From: Serratia ficaria
GTDB lineage: Bacteria > Pseudomonadota > Gammaproteobacteria > Enterobacterales > Enterobacteriaceae
Assembly (NCBI RefSeq): GCF_900187015.1
Contig: NZ_LT906479.1
Coordinates: forward strand, 124,001 to 188,000
Direction: 5' to 3'
Length of the DNA: 64,000 nucleotides
The translations under genes and the position numbers were made by a program. Below are positions 19,907-30,189 of the stretch, piece by piece. Numbering within the stretch: position 1 is the first letter of the stretch; each line of letters opens with the position of its first letter. The notes under the pieces are model-generated. The model saw only the letters and a list, made by a program, of their open reading frames with translations, ran no database searches and had not been told where the DNA came from.

Positions 19907-21193
19907 TCAGCCCGAGCGTTTACGGTTGCTGCGCGGCGCGCCGCCGCGGCGTGGCGCGGAGTTGCGGCGTGGGCCGTTGCCGCCGCGCGGACGCGACAGG
20001 CGTTTCGGCGCAGGCAGGCCGGTCAGCAATGCATCGCTGTTGTACTTGCTCACCGGAATGCTGTGGCCGGTGTAGGTCTCGATCGCCGGCAGGTTGAGCG
20101 CGTACTCTTCGCAGGCCAGGCTGATGGAGTGGCCGCTTTCACCCGCGCGGCCGGTACGGCCGATGCGGTGCACGTAGTCTTCGCAGTCGTCAGGCAGATC
20201 GTAGTTGAACACGTGGGTGACCAACGGGATGTGCAGGCCGCGCGCGGCGACGTCGGTGGCGACCAGAATGTCGAGGTTGCCCTTGGTGAAGTCGTCGAGA
20301 ATGCGCAGGCGTTTTTTCTGCGCCACGTCGCCGGTCAGCAGGCCGACGCGGTGACCGTCGGCGGCCAGGTGGCCCCAAATGTCTTCACAGCGGTGCTTGG
20401 TGTTGGCGAAGACGATGGCGCGATCCGGCCATTCTTCTTCGATCAGCGTCTGCAGCAGGCGCATTTTTTCTTCGTTGGACGGGTAGAACAGCTCTTCTTT
20501 AATGCGGTGGCCGGTTTTCTGTTCCGGTTCCACTTCAACATATTCGGCGTTGTTCATCTGCTCGAAGGCCAGTTCGCGAACGCGATAGGACAGGGTGGCA
20601 GAGAACAGCATGTTCAGGCGTTGGTCGACCGCGGGCATGCGGCGGAACAGCCAGCGGATGTCTTTGATAAAGCCCAGATCGTACATGCGATCGGCTTCAT
20701 CCAGCACCACGACCTGGATGGCGCCCAGATCGATGTAGTTTTGCTTGGCGTAGTCGATTAAGCGACCGGTGGTGCCGATCAGGATATCCACGCCGCTTTC
20801 CAGCACTTTCAGCTGCTTGTCGTAGCCGTCGCCGCCGTAAGCCAGGCCCAGCTTCAGGCCGGTGGACTGGGACAGGGGTTCCGCATCGGAGTGGATCTGC
20901 ACCGCCAGTTCACGCGTTGGCGCCATGATCAAGGCGCGCGGCTGGTTGGTCTGGCGATCCTGTTTCGCCGGGTGGTTAAGCAAATAGTGAAAAGTAGACG
21001 CCAAAAATGCCAGCGTCTTTCCGGTACCGGTTTGCGCCTGACCTGCAACGTCACGCCCGGAGAGCGTGAGCGGCAATGCTAACGCCTGGATAGGCGTGCA
21101 ATGGTGAAACCCTTTTTTCTCAAGGGCTTCAAGGACTAACGGGTGCAGGGCGAAGTCGGAAAACTTCTGTTCGGTCAAGTGTGTTTTGCTCAT
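19907..21193 (-). CDS. rhlB: RhlB, DEAD-box RNA helicase of the degradosome
   Basis: RhlB unwinds structured RNA for RNase E and PNPase in the RNA degradosome. The 428-residue product (E. coli about 421) has the Q motif ([10 protein letters not shown]), [18 protein letters not shown] ([10 protein letters not shown]), SAT (FSATLS) and [10 protein letters not shown]. The tail is short and strongly basic (Arg/Gly/Pro-rich), as in RhlB. It is divergent from trxA. Confidence 0.97.
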   Translation of the reverse strand: MSKTHLTEQKFSDFALHPLVLEALEKKGFHHCTPIQALALPLTLSGRDVAGQAQTGTGKTLAFLASTFHYLLNHPAKQDRQTNQPRALIMAPTRELAVQIHSDAEPLSQSTGLKLGLAYGGDGYDKQLKVLESGVDILIGTTGRLIDYAKQNYIDLGAIQVVVLDEADRMYDLGFIKDIRWLFRRMPAVDQRLNMLFSATLSYRVRELAFEQMNNAEYVEVEPEQKTGHRIKEELFYPSNEEKMRLLQTLIEEEWPDRAIVFANTKHRCEDIWGHLAADGHRVGLLTGDVAQKKRLRILDDFTKGNLDILVATDVAARGLHIPLVTHVFNYDLPDDCEDYVHRIGRTGRAGESGHSISLACEEYALNLPAIETYTGHSIPVSKYNSDALLTGLPAPKRLSRPRGGNGPRRNSAPRRGGAPRSNRKRSG

Positions 21194-21324
21194 AGTGTGG
21201 TAGAATATCAGCTAACTATTGCTTTACGAAAGCACATCCGTTGAAATAAACGCGGTGAAATAAAATCACCTTGAGTTGGTTAATGCTACACCAACAAGGT
21301 AGACATAATCCTGTGGAGTAGAAC

Positions 21325-21651
21325 ATGAGCGATAAAATTATTCACCTGACTGACGGCAGCTTCGACACCGACGTGCTGAAAGCTGAAGGGCCAATCCTGG
21401 TCGATTTCTGGGCTGAATGGTGTGGACCGTGCAAGATGATTGCTCCGATTCTGGACGAGATTGCCGAAGAATTCGCAGGCAAACTGACCATCACCAAGCT
21501 GAACATCGATCAAAACCCGGCGACCGCTCCCAAGTACGGTATCCGCGGTATCCCTACGCTGTTGCTGTTCAAGAACGGTGAAGTGGCCGCGACCAAGGTG
21601 GGCGCGTTGTCCAAAGGTCAGCTCAAAGATTTCCTGAACGCGAATCTGTAA
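21325..21651 (+). CDS. trxA: Thioredoxin 1
   Basis: A 108-residue thioredoxin with the active site WCGPC (cysteines 33 and 36 counting Met1), the structural DFWAEW before it and the cis-proline [10 protein letters not shown]. It reduces disulfides in the cytoplasm using TrxB and NADPH. A GGAGTAGAAC stretch precedes the ATG. The rho gene lies downstream in the same direction after a long leader. Confidence 0.99.
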   Translation: MSDKIIHLTDGSFDTDVLKAEGPILVDFWAEWCGPCKMIAPILDEIAEEFAGKLTITKLNIDQNPATAPKYGIRGIPTLLLFKNGEVAATKVGALSKGQLKDFLNANL

Positions 21652-21673
21652 TCGGGCGGGAAGCCCAAGCAGC

Positions 21674-21711
21674 GGCGTCTGGCGGCGATGTTCAATTCAC
21701 CGCTAGACGCC
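21674..21711 (+). terminator. Long hairpin after trxA
   Basis: A 12-base stem with one G-U pair, GGCGTCTGGCGG / CCGCTAGACGCC (21674-21685 and 21700-21711), loop of 14. It begins 23 bases after the trxA stop. No T-run follows, so it is more likely a 3'-end protector of trxA mRNA or a partial terminator. Confidence 0.55.
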
Positions 21712-22049
21712 TGCCAAGAAGCGTGTTAAGTTTAACCACACTGCATATAGAACTTGCCCGAAGTTTTAAATCTAAAGAGTTTGAATCTAAGCTTTACTCT
21801 GTGTTGAACCGCTGGCGTTGCAAGTAAATTGAACTCAACCCGCGTTTTAGCAATCAAACGGTTTTGCAAAATCAATTTTAAGGTACCTTCGATCTTAAAC
21901 CGTCAATGCGCACGCCCGATGTAAGCCATTTCTTACCGCGACGGCTCAGCGCCCGGTGATCGAACGTCCAGTAAACAGGCACGTATCACGCTGCCATACC
22001 ATTCACGATACAAGTTCGAGACATACCCCGAGTTTAAGAACCCACCACT
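21712..22049 (+). promoter_or_regulatory. rho leader region with possible small leader ORF
   Basis: This 338-base stretch lies between the trxA hairpin and rho. In E. coli the rho leader carries the short rhoL ORF and sites where Rho ends its own transcription; the long unstructured, C- and U-containing RNA here fits that role. A 17-codon ORF (ATG 21906 to TGA 21957-21959, MRTPDVSHF...) is the best candidate for a leader peptide, but it does not clearly resemble E. coli RhoL. Autoregulation is inferred by analogy. Confidence 0.45.
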
Positions 22050-23309
22050 ATGAATCTTACCGAATTAAAGAATACGCCGGTTTCTGAGCTGATTACTCTC
22101 GGCGAAAATATGGGGCTGGAAAACCTTGCCCGCATGCGCAAGCAGGACATCATCTTCTCCATTCTGAAGCAGCATGCGAAAAGCGGAGAAGACATCTTCG
22201 GCGACGGCGTGCTCGAGATATTGCAGGATGGATTTGGTTTCCTCCGTTCCGGAGACAGTTCCTACCTCGCCGGCCCCGACGACATCTATGTATCCCCTAG
22301 CCAAATCCGCCGTTTCAACCTCCGTACAGGTGACACCATTTCCGGTAAGATTCGACCGCCAAAAGAAGGCGAGCGCTATTTTGCCCTGTTGAAAGTTAAC
22401 GAAGTTAACTATGACAAACCGGAAAACGCCCGCAGCAAGATCCTGTTCGAGAACTTGACCCCGCTGCACGCCAATTCCCGTCTGCGCATGGAGCGCGGCA
22501 ACGGCTCTACCGAAGACCTGACGGCGCGCGTGCTGGATCTGGCATCGCCGATCGGTCGCGGCCAGCGTGGCCTGATCGTCGCGCCGCCGAAAGCCGGTAA
22601 AACCATGCTGCTGCAGAACATCGCGCAGAGCATCGCCTACAACCACCCAGACTGCGTGCTGATGGTGCTGCTGATCGACGAACGTCCGGAAGAAGTTACC
22701 GAGATGCAGCGTCTGGTGAAAGGCGAAGTGATCGCCTCGACCTTCGACGAACCGGCTTCCCGTCACGTGCAGGTAGCGGAAATGGTCATCGAGAAGGCCA
22801 AGCGCCTGGTTGAGCACAAAAAAGACGTGATCATCCTGCTCGACTCCATCACCCGTCTGGCGCGCGCCTACAACACCGTGGTGCCGGCCTCGGGCAAGGT
22901 GCTGACCGGCGGTGTGGACGCCAACGCCCTGCACCGTCCGAAGCGTTTCTTCGGCGCGGCGCGTAACGTTGAAGAAGGCGGCAGCCTGACCATCATCGCT
23001 ACCGCGCTGGTGGATACCGGGTCGAAAATGGACGAGGTTATCTACGAAGAATTTAAAGGTACCGGCAACATGGAATTGCACCTGGCGCGTAAAATCGCCG
23101 AGAAGCGCGTATTCCCTGCCATCGATTACAATCGCTCCGGTACCCGTAAAGAAGAGTTGCTCACCACCTCTGAAGAACTGCAAAAAATGTGGATCCTGCG
23201 CAAAATCATTCATCCGATGGGTGAGATCGACGCGATGGAGTTCCTCATTAATAAGTTGGCGATGACTAAAACCAACGATGAATTCTTCGATATGATGAAA
23301 CGCTCATAA
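22050..23309 (+). CDS. rho: Transcription termination factor Rho
   Basis: Rho is the hexameric RNA-dependent ATPase that ends transcription of untranslated RNA. The 419-residue product equals the E. coli length. It shows the N-terminal helical and cold-shock RNA-binding domain ([16 protein letters not shown] near residue 50), the P-loop APPKAGKT near 178, the Q-loop/Walker [16 protein letters not shown] and the R-loop [14 protein letters not shown] strong intrinsic terminator follows. Confidence 0.99.
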   Translation: MNLTELKNTPVSELITLGENMGLENLARMRKQDIIFSILKQHAKSGEDIFGDGVLEILQDGFGFLRSGDSSYLAGPDDIYVSPSQIRRFNLRTGDTISGKIRPPKEGERYFALLKVNEVNYDKPENARSKILFENLTPLHANSRLRMERGNGSTEDLTARVLDLASPIGRGQRGLIVAPPKAGKTMLLQNIAQSIAYNHPDCVLMVLLIDERPEEVTEMQRLVKGEVIASTFDEPASRHVQVAEMVIEKAKRLVEHKKDVIILLDSITRLARAYNTVVPASGKVLTGGVDANALHRPKRFFGAARNVEEGGSLTIIATALVDTGSKMDEVIYEEFKGTGNMELHLARKIAEKRVFPAIDYNRSGTRKEELLTTSEELQKMWILRKIIHPMGEIDAMEFLINKLAMTKTNDEFFDMMKRS

Positions 23310-23328
23310 TTCAGTAAAAAATTCGCAG

Positions 23329-23356
23329 AACGCCACGCCTAGCCGTGGCGTTTTTC
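23329..23356 (+). terminator. Intrinsic terminator of rho
   Basis: Stem AACGCCACG / CGTGGCGTT (23329-23337 and 23344-23352) with loop CCTAGC, followed by a T-run. It sits 19 bases after the rho stop. The remaining 246 bases to wecA hold the wecA leader. Confidence 0.9.
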
Positions 23357-23602
23357 GCTTCTGGCAGATACGATAAGTAGCAGTAATGGAAAAGTAAGTT
23401 GTTTCTGCGACTTATTGGGAATTCATCTTGTTTGCGGTCGGCCTTTGCCGTTCGCATCTTGTCGCTGCCGATTTAGCCGGCAACAACGGAAATGAGAATG
23501 AATCACTGTTGTCATAGGAAATGACTGAAAGGTAGCGGGGGCCCATGGCGCAAGCTGTCGCCCATGTTAAGCTGCCTTATCTTCTACAGAGATCTGTTAA
23601 CT

Positions 23603-24700
23603 GTGAACTTACTCACTATGAGTACTGAAATTCTATTTGTTTTCCTGTTTTCCTTGGCTTTTCTCTTTGTTGCCCGTAAAGCAGCAAAACGTATTGGTCT
23701 GGTTGATAAACCTAATTACCGCAAACGTCACCAGGGGCTGATTCCCTTGGTCGGCGGTATTTCCGTTTATGCCGGGCTGTGCTTCGCTTTCCTGATCTCT
23801 GAACAAACCATCGCGCACGGCAAACTTTATCTCACCTGCGCGGGGATTTTAGTGTTTGTCGGCGCTCTGGACGACCGCTTCGACATCAGCGTCAAGATCC
23901 GCGCGCTGGTACAGGCGCTGGTCGGCATTGCGATGATGGCGTTCGCCGGGCTTTACCTGCGCAGCTTCGGCCACGTGCTGGGCGATTGGGAAATGCTGCT
24001 GGGGCCGTTCGGCTACCTGGTGACGCTGTTTGCGGTATGGGCGGCAATCAACGCCTTCAACATGGTGGACGGCATCGACGGCCTGCTGGGCGGTCTGTCG
24101 TGCGTGTCCTTCGGCGCGTTGGGCATTCTGCTGTATCTGAGCGGCCATTCCGAGCTGGCGTTCTGGTGCTTTGCGATGATCGCCACCATAGTTCCCTATA
24201 TCCTGCTTAATCTCGGTATCCTCGGCCGCCGCTATAAGGTCTTTATGGGGGACGCCGGCAGCACGCTGATCGGCTTTACCGCCATCTGGCTGCTGTTGCA
24301 GAGCTCGCAGGGGAAGGTTCACTCGATCAACCCGGTGACCGCCCTGTGGATTATCGCCATTCCGCTGATGGACATGATTGCTATCATGTATCGTCGTTTA
24401 CGCAAGGGGATGAGCCCCTTCTCCCCCGATCGTCAACATATTCACCACCTGATCATGCGCGCCGGCTTTACGCCGCGGCAGGCGTTTGTCCTGATTACCC
24501 TGGCGGCGGCGCTGCTGGCGGCCATTGGCGTCATTGGCGAGCGGCTGACCTTTATTCCTGAATGGGTGATGTTGGCATTATTTTTGCTTGCTTTCTTCCT
24601 GTACGGTTATTGCATCAAGCGCGCCTGGCGCGTCGCCCGTTACATTAAGCGTATCAAGCGCCGCCTGCGGCGTTCGACCGACAATAAGCAAGTATCTTAA
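23603..24700 (+). CDS. wecA: WecA, UDP-GlcNAc:undecaprenyl-phosphate GlcNAc-1-phosphate transferase
   Basis: WecA makes the first lipid-linked intermediate of ECA (and of many O antigens) at the inner membrane. I chose GTG 23603 (365 residues, E. coli 367) because it gives VNLLTMSTE, matching the E. coli start; the frame is open upstream to ATG 23564. The product has about 11 hydrophobic segments, the LVDKPNYRKRHQG loop, GALDDRFD (Asp-rich Mg site), NAFNMVDGIDGL and the HIHH motif near the end. It heads the ECA cluster. Confidence 0.96.
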   Translation: MNLLTMSTEILFVFLFSLAFLFVARKAAKRIGLVDKPNYRKRHQGLIPLVGGISVYAGLCFAFLISEQTIAHGKLYLTCAGILVFVGALDDRFDISVKIRALVQALVGIAMMAFAGLYLRSFGHVLGDWEMLLGPFGYLVTLFAVWAAINAFNMVDGIDGLLGGLSCVSFGALGILLYLSGHSELAFWCFAMIATIVPYILLNLGILGRRYKVFMGDAGSTLIGFTAIWLLLQSSQGKVHSINPVTALWIIAIPLMDMIAIMYRRLRKGMSPFSPDRQHIHHLIMRAGFTPRQAFVLITLAAALLAAIGVIGERLTFIPEWVMLALFLLAFFLYGYCIKRAWRVARYIKRIKRRLRRSTDNKQVS

Positions 24701-24720
24701 CCAGAGGCTTTTGGGCAGTG

Positions 24721-25773
24721 ATGAATCCAGAAACAACGTCTGACAAGAATACCCCGGCGGTGGATAACGAACTCGATATCCGCGGCCTGTTCCGTACCCT
24801 GTGGCGCGGCAAGCCCTGGATTATCGGCATTGCGGTGCTGTTCGCCGCGGTGGCGCTTGTCGTGTCCTATCTGGTCAAGCAGGAGTGGAGCGCGGCCGCG
24901 ATTACCGACAGGCCGACGGTCAATGCGCTGGGCGGTTATTATTCGCAGCAGCAGTTCCTGCGCAATCTGGACGTGCGGACCCTGCCGGCGGTCGCCAGCG
25001 AGCAGCCGGGCATCGCCGACGAAGCCTATAATGAATTCATCATGCAGCTGGCGGCTTACGATACGCGTCGTGATTTTTGGCTGCAGAGCGATTATTACCG
25101 GCAGCGCCAGGAAGGGGATGCCCGCGCCGATGCGGCCATGCTCGACGAGCTGATCAACAATATTCAATTTACCCCGCGCGACGACAAAAAGGCGCCAAAC
25201 GACGGCGTAAGGCTGACGGCCGAAACGGCGGCGGACGCCAACCGTCTGCTGCGCCAGTATGTCGCCTTCGCCAGCCACCGCGCGGCCCTGCATTTGAACG
25301 AAGAGATCCAGGGGGCCTGGGCGGCCCGGACCACCTCGATGAAGGCGCAGGTCAAGCGTCAGGAAGCGGTAGCGGAAGCGGTCTACAAGCGTGAGCTCAA
25401 TACCATCCAGCAGGCGCTGAAAATCGCCGAAACCCAGGGCATCAGCCGCACGCAAACCGACACGCCGGCGGAGCAGCTGCCGGACTCCGACTTGTTCCTG
25501 CTGGGCAAGCCGATGCTGCAGGCGCGCCTGGAAGGCCTGCAGGCCTCCGGCCCGACCTACGACCTGGATTACGATCAGAACCGCGCGATGCTGGCGACGC
25601 TGAACGTTGGCCCGACGCTGGACGAGAAGTTTCAGACTTACCGCTATTTGCGCACGCCGGAAGAACCGGTAAAACGCGACAGCCCACGACGGGTATTTTG
25701 GCTGATTCTGTGGGGCGCGATGGGCGCTTTGGTTGGCGCAGGCATTGCCCTGGCGCGTCGGCCGCGTAATTAA
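24721..25773 (+). CDS. wzzE: WzzE, ECA chain-length regulator
   Basis: WzzE is an inner-membrane co-polymerase that sets ECA chain length. I chose ATG 24721 (350 residues; E. coli 348); an adjacent GTG at 24718 is also possible. Two transmembrane helices (about 35-55 and 322-342) flank a large periplasmic helical domain with coiled-coil character. The ELDIRGLFRTLW start and the Pro-rich RTPEEPVKRDSPRR before the second helix are typical. It follows wecA by 20 bases. Confidence 0.96.
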   Translation: MNPETTSDKNTPAVDNELDIRGLFRTLWRGKPWIIGIAVLFAAVALVVSYLVKQEWSAAAITDRPTVNALGGYYSQQQFLRNLDVRTLPAVASEQPGIADEAYNEFIMQLAAYDTRRDFWLQSDYYRQRQEGDARADAAMLDELINNIQFTPRDDKKAPNDGVRLTAETAADANRLLRQYVAFASHRAALHLNEEIQGAWAARTTSMKAQVKRQEAVAEAVYKRELNTIQQALKIAETQGISRTQTDTPAEQLPDSDLFLLGKPMLQARLEGLQASGPTYDLDYDQNRAMLATLNVGPTLDEKFQTYRYLRTPEEPVKRDSPRRVFWLILWGAMGALVGAGIALARRPRN

Positions 25774-25795
25774 AAATAATATAATAATTCGCTGA

Positions 25796-25813
25796 TGGGC
25801 GCGTAAGCGCCCA
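25796..25813 (+). other. Perfect small hairpin before wecB
   Basis: TGGGCGC-GTAA-GCGCCCA (arms 25796-25802 and 25807-25813) lies in the 84-base gap between wzzE and wecB, the widest non-coding gap of the first half of the cluster. With no T-run it may act as an mRNA processing or stabilising element rather than a terminator. Confidence 0.5.
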
Positions 25814-25857
25814 ATTCGCAGGTACGCCTGCGGTTAACCGACCAAAAGAGATTCGCT

Positions 25858-26988
25858 GTGAAAGTGTTGACTGTTTTCGGCACCAGACCTGAAGCCATCA
25901 AAATGGCGCCGCTGGTACATGCCCTGGCTCAGGATGAAGCCTTTGAATCAAGAGTCTGCGTAACGGCGCAGCATCGGGAGATGCTGGATCAGGTATTACG
26001 GCTATTTGAAATCGTGCCGGATTACGATCTGAACATCATGAAGCCCGGGCAGGGCTTGAGTGAGATCACCTGCCGCATTCTGGAAGGGTTGAAAGGCGTA
26101 CTGGAAGAGTTCAAACCGGACGTGGTGTTAGTGCACGGTGATACCACCACCACGCTGGCGACCAGCCTGGCGGCGTTCTATCAACGCATTCCGGTCGGGC
26201 ACGTGGAGGCGGGGCTGCGCACCGGCGATCTTTACTCGCCGTGGCCGGAAGAGGCCAACCGCAAACTGACCGGCCATCTGGCGATGTATCACTTCGCGCC
26301 GACGGAAAACTCGCGCCAGAACCTGCTGCGTGAGCTGCTGCCGGACGATCATATCTTCGTGACCGGCAATACGGTGATCGACGCGCTGTTCTGGGTGCGC
26401 GATCGGGTGATGGGCGATGCCGAATTGCGTGCGAGCCTGGCGCAGCGCTACCCGTTCCTCGATGCCAACAAGAAGCTGATCCTGGTAACCGGCCACCGTC
26501 GCGAAAGCTTTGGCGGCGGGTTTGAACGCATTTGCAGCGCGCTGGCGGAGATCGCCCGCAACCATCCGGATGTGCAGGTGGTGTATCCGGTGCACCTTAA
26601 CCCGAACGTCAGCGAGCCGGTCAACCGCATCCTGAAAGGCATCGACAACATCATGTTGATCGACCCACAGGATTACTTGCCGTTCGTCTATCTGATGGCC
26701 AACGCTTATATGATCCTGACCGACTCCGGCGGCATTCAGGAAGAGGCGCCGTCGCTGGGCAAGCCGGTGCTGGTGATGCGCGACACCACCGAACGTCCGG
26801 AAGCGGTCGATGCGGGCACGGTACGCCTGGTGGGCACCGACGTGACTAAAATCGTCGATGAGGTGACCCGGCTGCTGACCGACAAGAATGAATACCATGC
26901 GATGAGCCGGGCGCATAACCCCTACGGTGATGGCAATGCCTGCCAGCGTATCCTCGAAGCTTTAAAGAATCATCAGGTGACACTATGA
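25858..26988 (+). CDS. wecB: WecB, UDP-GlcNAc 2-epimerase (non-hydrolysing)
   Basis: WecB converts UDP-GlcNAc to UDP-ManNAc in the cytoplasm for ECA. The 376-residue product equals the E. coli length. It has the family start [18 protein letters not shown], the HGDTTT segment near residue 95, the [10 protein letters not shown] loop, GHRRES and the substrate-contacting [17 protein letters not shown]. It begins with GTG at 25858 behind AAAAGAGA. The ATGA overlap with wecC indicates coupled translation. Confidence 0.98.
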   Translation: MKVLTVFGTRPEAIKMAPLVHALAQDEAFESRVCVTAQHREMLDQVLRLFEIVPDYDLNIMKPGQGLSEITCRILEGLKGVLEEFKPDVVLVHGDTTTTLATSLAAFYQRIPVGHVEAGLRTGDLYSPWPEEANRKLTGHLAMYHFAPTENSRQNLLRELLPDDHIFVTGNTVIDALFWVRDRVMGDAELRASLAQRYPFLDANKKLILVTGHRRESFGGGFERICSALAEIARNHPDVQVVYPVHLNPNVSEPVNRILKGIDNIMLIDPQDYLPFVYLMANAYMILTDSGGIQEEAPSLGKPVLVMRDTTERPEAVDAGTVRLVGTDVTKIVDEVTRLLTDKNEYHAMSRAHNPYGDGNACQRILEALKNHQVTL

Positions 26989-28247
26989 GTTTTAACACTA
27001 TTTCGGTTATCGGCCTGGGTTATATCGGTCTGCCAACGGCGGCGGCGTTTGCTTCCCGCAAGAAAAAAGTGGTGGGCGTAGATGTTAACCAACATGCGGT
27101 CGACACCATCAATCGCGGCGCGATCCATATCGTTGAGCCGGATCTGGATAAAGTGGTGAAGGATGCGGTCGACGGCGGTTATCTGCAGGCGGTGAGCCAA
27201 CCCCTGCCGGCGGATGCGTTTCTGATCGCGGTGCCGACGCCGTTCAAAGGCGACCATGAACCGGATCTGGCCTATGTCGAGGCGGCGGCCAAATCACTGG
27301 CGCCGGTGCTGAAGCGCGGCGATCTGGTGATCCTCGAGTCTACCTCGCCGGTGGGCGCCACCGAACAGATGGCGGAATGGCTGGCGCAAGCGCGCAGCGA
27401 TCTCAGCTTCCCGCAGCAGGCCGGCGAAGCGGCCGATGTGAATATCGCCTACTGCCCGGAGCGCGTACTGCCTGGCCAGGTGATGGTTGAACTGATCCAG
27501 AACGACCGGGTGATCGGCGGCATGACGCCGAGATGCTCCGAGCGCGCCAGCGCGCTGTACAAGATTTTCCTCGAAGGCGAGTGCGTGATCACCAACTCCC
27601 GCACCGCAGAGATGTGCAAGCTGACGGAAAACAGCTTCCGCGACGTGAACATCGCCTTTGCCAATGAGCTGTCGTTGATTTGCGCCGATCAGGGCATCAA
27701 CGTCTGGGAACTCATCCGCCTGGCGAATCGCCATCCGCGGGTCAATATCCTGCAGCCGGGCCCTGGCGTCGGCGGCCACTGCATCGCCGTCGATCCCTGG
27801 TTTATCGTGGCGCAGAATCCGCAGCAGGCGCGCCTGATCCACACCGCGCGGCTGGTGAATGACGGCAAACCGCTGTGGGTGGTCGATCGCGTCAAGGCGG
27901 CGGTGGCGGACTGCCTGGCGGCTACCGACAAGCGCGCGTCTGAAGTGAAGATCGCCTGCTTCGGCCTGGCGTTCAAGCCGAATATCGACGATCTGCGCGA
28001 AAGCCCGGCGGTGGAAGTCGCTCACCTGATCGCCGACTGGCACGTTGGGGAGACGCTGGCGGTTGAGCCGAATGTTGAGCAACTGCCGAAAACGCTGGCC
28101 GGGCAGGTGACGCTGAAAAGCATCGCCGATGCGCTGCGGCAGGCGGACGTGATCGTGATGCTGGTCGATCACCAGCAGTTCAAGGCCATTCGGCCGGAAG
28201 AGATAAAACAAACCTGGGTGGTGGACACCAAGGGCGTTTGGCGCTGA
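26985..28247 (+). CDS. wecC: WecC, UDP-ManNAc dehydrogenase
   Basis: WecC oxidises UDP-ManNAc twice with NAD to UDP-ManNAcA. The 420-residue product has the dinucleotide motif [12 protein letters not shown] at 6-17, the thiohemiacetal-forming cysteine in the [13 protein letters not shown] motif and the C-terminal UDP-binding domain. It overlaps the wecB stop by 4 bases. In E. coli rffG and rffH follow; here the next gene is wecD, 92 bases on. Confidence 0.98.
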   Translation: MSFNTISVIGLGYIGLPTAAAFASRKKKVVGVDVNQHAVDTINRGAIHIVEPDLDKVVKDAVDGGYLQAVSQPLPADAFLIAVPTPFKGDHEPDLAYVEAAAKSLAPVLKRGDLVILESTSPVGATEQMAEWLAQARSDLSFPQQAGEAADVNIAYCPERVLPGQVMVELIQNDRVIGGMTPRCSERASALYKIFLEGECVITNSRTAEMCKLTENSFRDVNIAFANELSLICADQGINVWELIRLANRHPRVNILQPGPGVGGHCIAVDPWFIVAQNPQQARLIHTARLVNDGKPLWVVDRVKAAVADCLAATDKRASEVKIACFGLAFKPNIDDLRESPAVEVAHLIADWHVGETLAVEPNVEQLPKTLAGQVTLKSIADALRQADVIVMLVDHQQFKAIRPEEIKQTWVVDTKGVWR

Positions 28248-28339
28248 TTTCAGCCCATTGCGCGAGCGGCGCAAGGCGTTATCGAGAGGCGCCTGCTGCC
28301 GCGATATTCGGTCCGATGGCGACGCCGGGGATTAATCAT

Positions 28340-29071
28340 ATGCATCTGCATGCTTCAGTTGAACCGCTGGCTTGGGAAAGTGAGTTTTTCAGGCTGAATA
28401 GCGCCAAGCTCGACATTAACGCATCCGCGCCGGCGTTGACCGTCGCTGAGCTGGACGCCTTTTCGCTGGTTCAGGCCAAGATCCCGGCCCAGCGGCTGGA
28501 TTTAATCGATGCGTTAGCGGGCGTGGGCTTTCAACTGGCGGAGGGGGAAATCGACCTGAAACTGCCGGTTGGCATGGAAAGTGCTTTATCTGATGACGCC
28601 CCCCTGACGGCGATTCGCCCTGCGATCCAGGCAGATATACCCGCCTTGCGCGCTGCGGCGGGCAAGGTTTTCGCCGCCAGCCGTTTTCGCTCCCCCTGGT
28701 ATCGGATTGAGGACAGCGGCCGTTTTTATGCGCTGTGGATCGAAAAAGCCGTGCTGGGGACGTTTGATCATCAATGTTTGCTGGCGCTTGATGAGCATGG
28801 GCGGCCCGCCGGGTTTGTCAGCCTGCGGGACACCGGCGATCGAGAGGCGCGGATTGGCTTATTGGCCGCATTCCCGGGGGCGGAAGGAAAGGGCATAGGT
28901 TCGCGGCTGATGAATGCGGCCATCGCCTGGTGCGCGCAGCGTCAATTGCGGCATCTGCGGGTTGCGACCCAGACCGGCAATATCGCCGCGTTACGGCTTT
29001 ATCAAAGGCACGGTGCCGCCATAGAAAGCACCGCGTATTGGTTATACAGAGGTAGACATGATTCCATTTAA
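28340..29071 (+). CDS. wecD: WecD, dTDP-4-amino-4,6-dideoxygalactose N-acetyltransferase (GNAT)
   Basis: WecD acetylates TDP-4-amino-fucose with acetyl-CoA to give TDP-Fuc4NAc. I chose ATG 28340 (243 residues), since MHLHASVEPLAWE aligns with the E. coli start MPVRASIEPL and a GGGGA site precedes it by 9 bases; the frame is open upstream to 28238, overlapping wecC. The GNAT acetyl-CoA loop is seen as EGKGIGSRLMNAA near 190-203, and the protein ends in the conserved ESTAYWLYRG. The last 14 bases overlap wecE. Confidence 0.94.
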   Translation: MHLHASVEPLAWESEFFRLNSAKLDINASAPALTVAELDAFSLVQAKIPAQRLDLIDALAGVGFQLAEGEIDLKLPVGMESALSDDAPLTAIRPAIQADIPALRAAAGKVFAASRFRSPWYRIEDSGRFYALWIEKAVLGTFDHQCLLALDEHGRPAGFVSLRDTGDREARIGLLAAFPGAEGKGIGSRLMNAAIAWCAQRQLRHLRVATQTGNIAALRLYQRHGAAIESTAYWLYRGRHDSI

Positions 29072-30188
29072 CGCACCACCGGTTGTTGGCACTGAACTTG
29101 ACTATATGCAGGCTGCCATGGGCAGCGGCAAGCTGTGCGGCGACGGCGGCTTTACCCGCCGCTGCCAGCAGTGGATGGAACAACGCTTCGGCAGCCCGAA
29201 GGTGCTGTTGACGCCGTCTTGCACCGCTTCGCTGGAGATGGCGGCCATTCTGCTGGACATCAAGCCGGGTGATGAAGTGATCATGCCGAGCTTCACCTTT
29301 GTCTCCACCGCCAACGCCTTCGTGCTGCGCGGCGCCAAAGCGGTGTTTGTCGACGTGCGGCCGGACACCATGAACATCGATGAAAGCAAAATCGAAGCGG
29401 CGATCACCGATAAAACCCGCGCCATCGTGCCGGTGCATTACGCCGGCGTCGCCTGCGAGATGGACACCATCATGGCGCTGGCGAAGAAATATAACCTGTT
29501 CGTGGTGGAAGACGCCGCTCAGGGCGTGATGTCGACCTACAAAGGCAAAGCGTTGGGCACCATCGGCCATATCGGCTGTTTCAGCTTCCATGAAACCAAA
29601 AACTATACCGCCGGCGGCGAAGGCGGCGCGACGTTGGTGAATGACCCGGCGCTGATCGACCGGGCGGAGATCATTCGCGAAAAAGGCACCAACCGCAGCC
29701 AGTTTTTCCGTGGCCAGGTAGACAAGTACACCTGGCGCGATATCGGTTCCAGCTATCTGATGGCCGATCTGCAGGCGGCCTATCTGTGGGGCCAGTTGGA
29801 AGCGGCCGACGCGATTAATCAGCGCCGCCTGTCGCTGTGGAAAAAATACTACGACAGCTTCCTGCCGCTGGCCAAGGCCGGCCGCATCGAGCTGCCGAGC
29901 GTCCCGGCGGATTGCGTGCACAACGCCCATATGTTTTATATCAAACTGCGCGATATGCAGGACCGTACGGCCTTTATCAACTATCTGAAAGAGGCCGAGA
30001 TTATGTCGGTGTTCCACTATATCCCGCTGCACGCCTGCCCGGCGGGCGAACGGTTCGGCCGCTTTGCCGGCGAAGATCGTCATACCAGTAAAGACAGCGA
30101 ACGCCTGGTGCGGCTGCCGCTGTTCTACAATATGTCCGATGTCAATCAGCGTACGGTGATCAATACTATTTTGAGCTTCTTCGCCTGA
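29058..30188 (+). CDS. wecE: WecE, dTDP-4-dehydro-6-deoxy-D-glucose aminotransferase
   Basis: WecE is a PLP-dependent sugar aminotransferase (DegT/DnrJ/EryC1 family) that makes TDP-4-amino-4,6-dideoxygalactose. The 376-residue product matches E. coli in length. The PLP-binding lysine lies in the HETKNYTAGGEGG motif (near residue 180), preceded by VVEDAAQG. It overlaps wecD by 14 bases and is followed by wzxE after 1 base. Confidence 0.98.
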   Translation: MIPFNAPPVVGTELDYMQAAMGSGKLCGDGGFTRRCQQWMEQRFGSPKVLLTPSCTASLEMAAILLDIKPGDEVIMPSFTFVSTANAFVLRGAKAVFVDVRPDTMNIDESKIEAAITDKTRAIVPVHYAGVACEMDTIMALAKKYNLFVVEDAAQGVMSTYKGKALGTIGHIGCFSFHETKNYTAGGEGGATLVNDPALIDRAEIIREKGTNRSQFFRGQVDKYTWRDIGSSYLMADLQAAYLWGQLEAADAINQRRLSLWKKYYDSFLPLAKAGRIELPSVPADCVHNAHMFYIKLRDMQDRTAFINYLKEAEIMSVFHYIPLHACPAGERFGRFAGEDRHTSKDSERLVRLPLFYNMSDVNQRTVINTILSFFA

Positions 30189-30189
30189 T

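Noticed and set aside
23528..23545. Possible RfaH ops element before wecA (AAAGGTAGCGGGG)
   Set aside because: Only the GGTAGCG core matches; the GGC before it and the TGC after it in the ops consensus are missing. ECA clusters are not usually RfaH-dependent.
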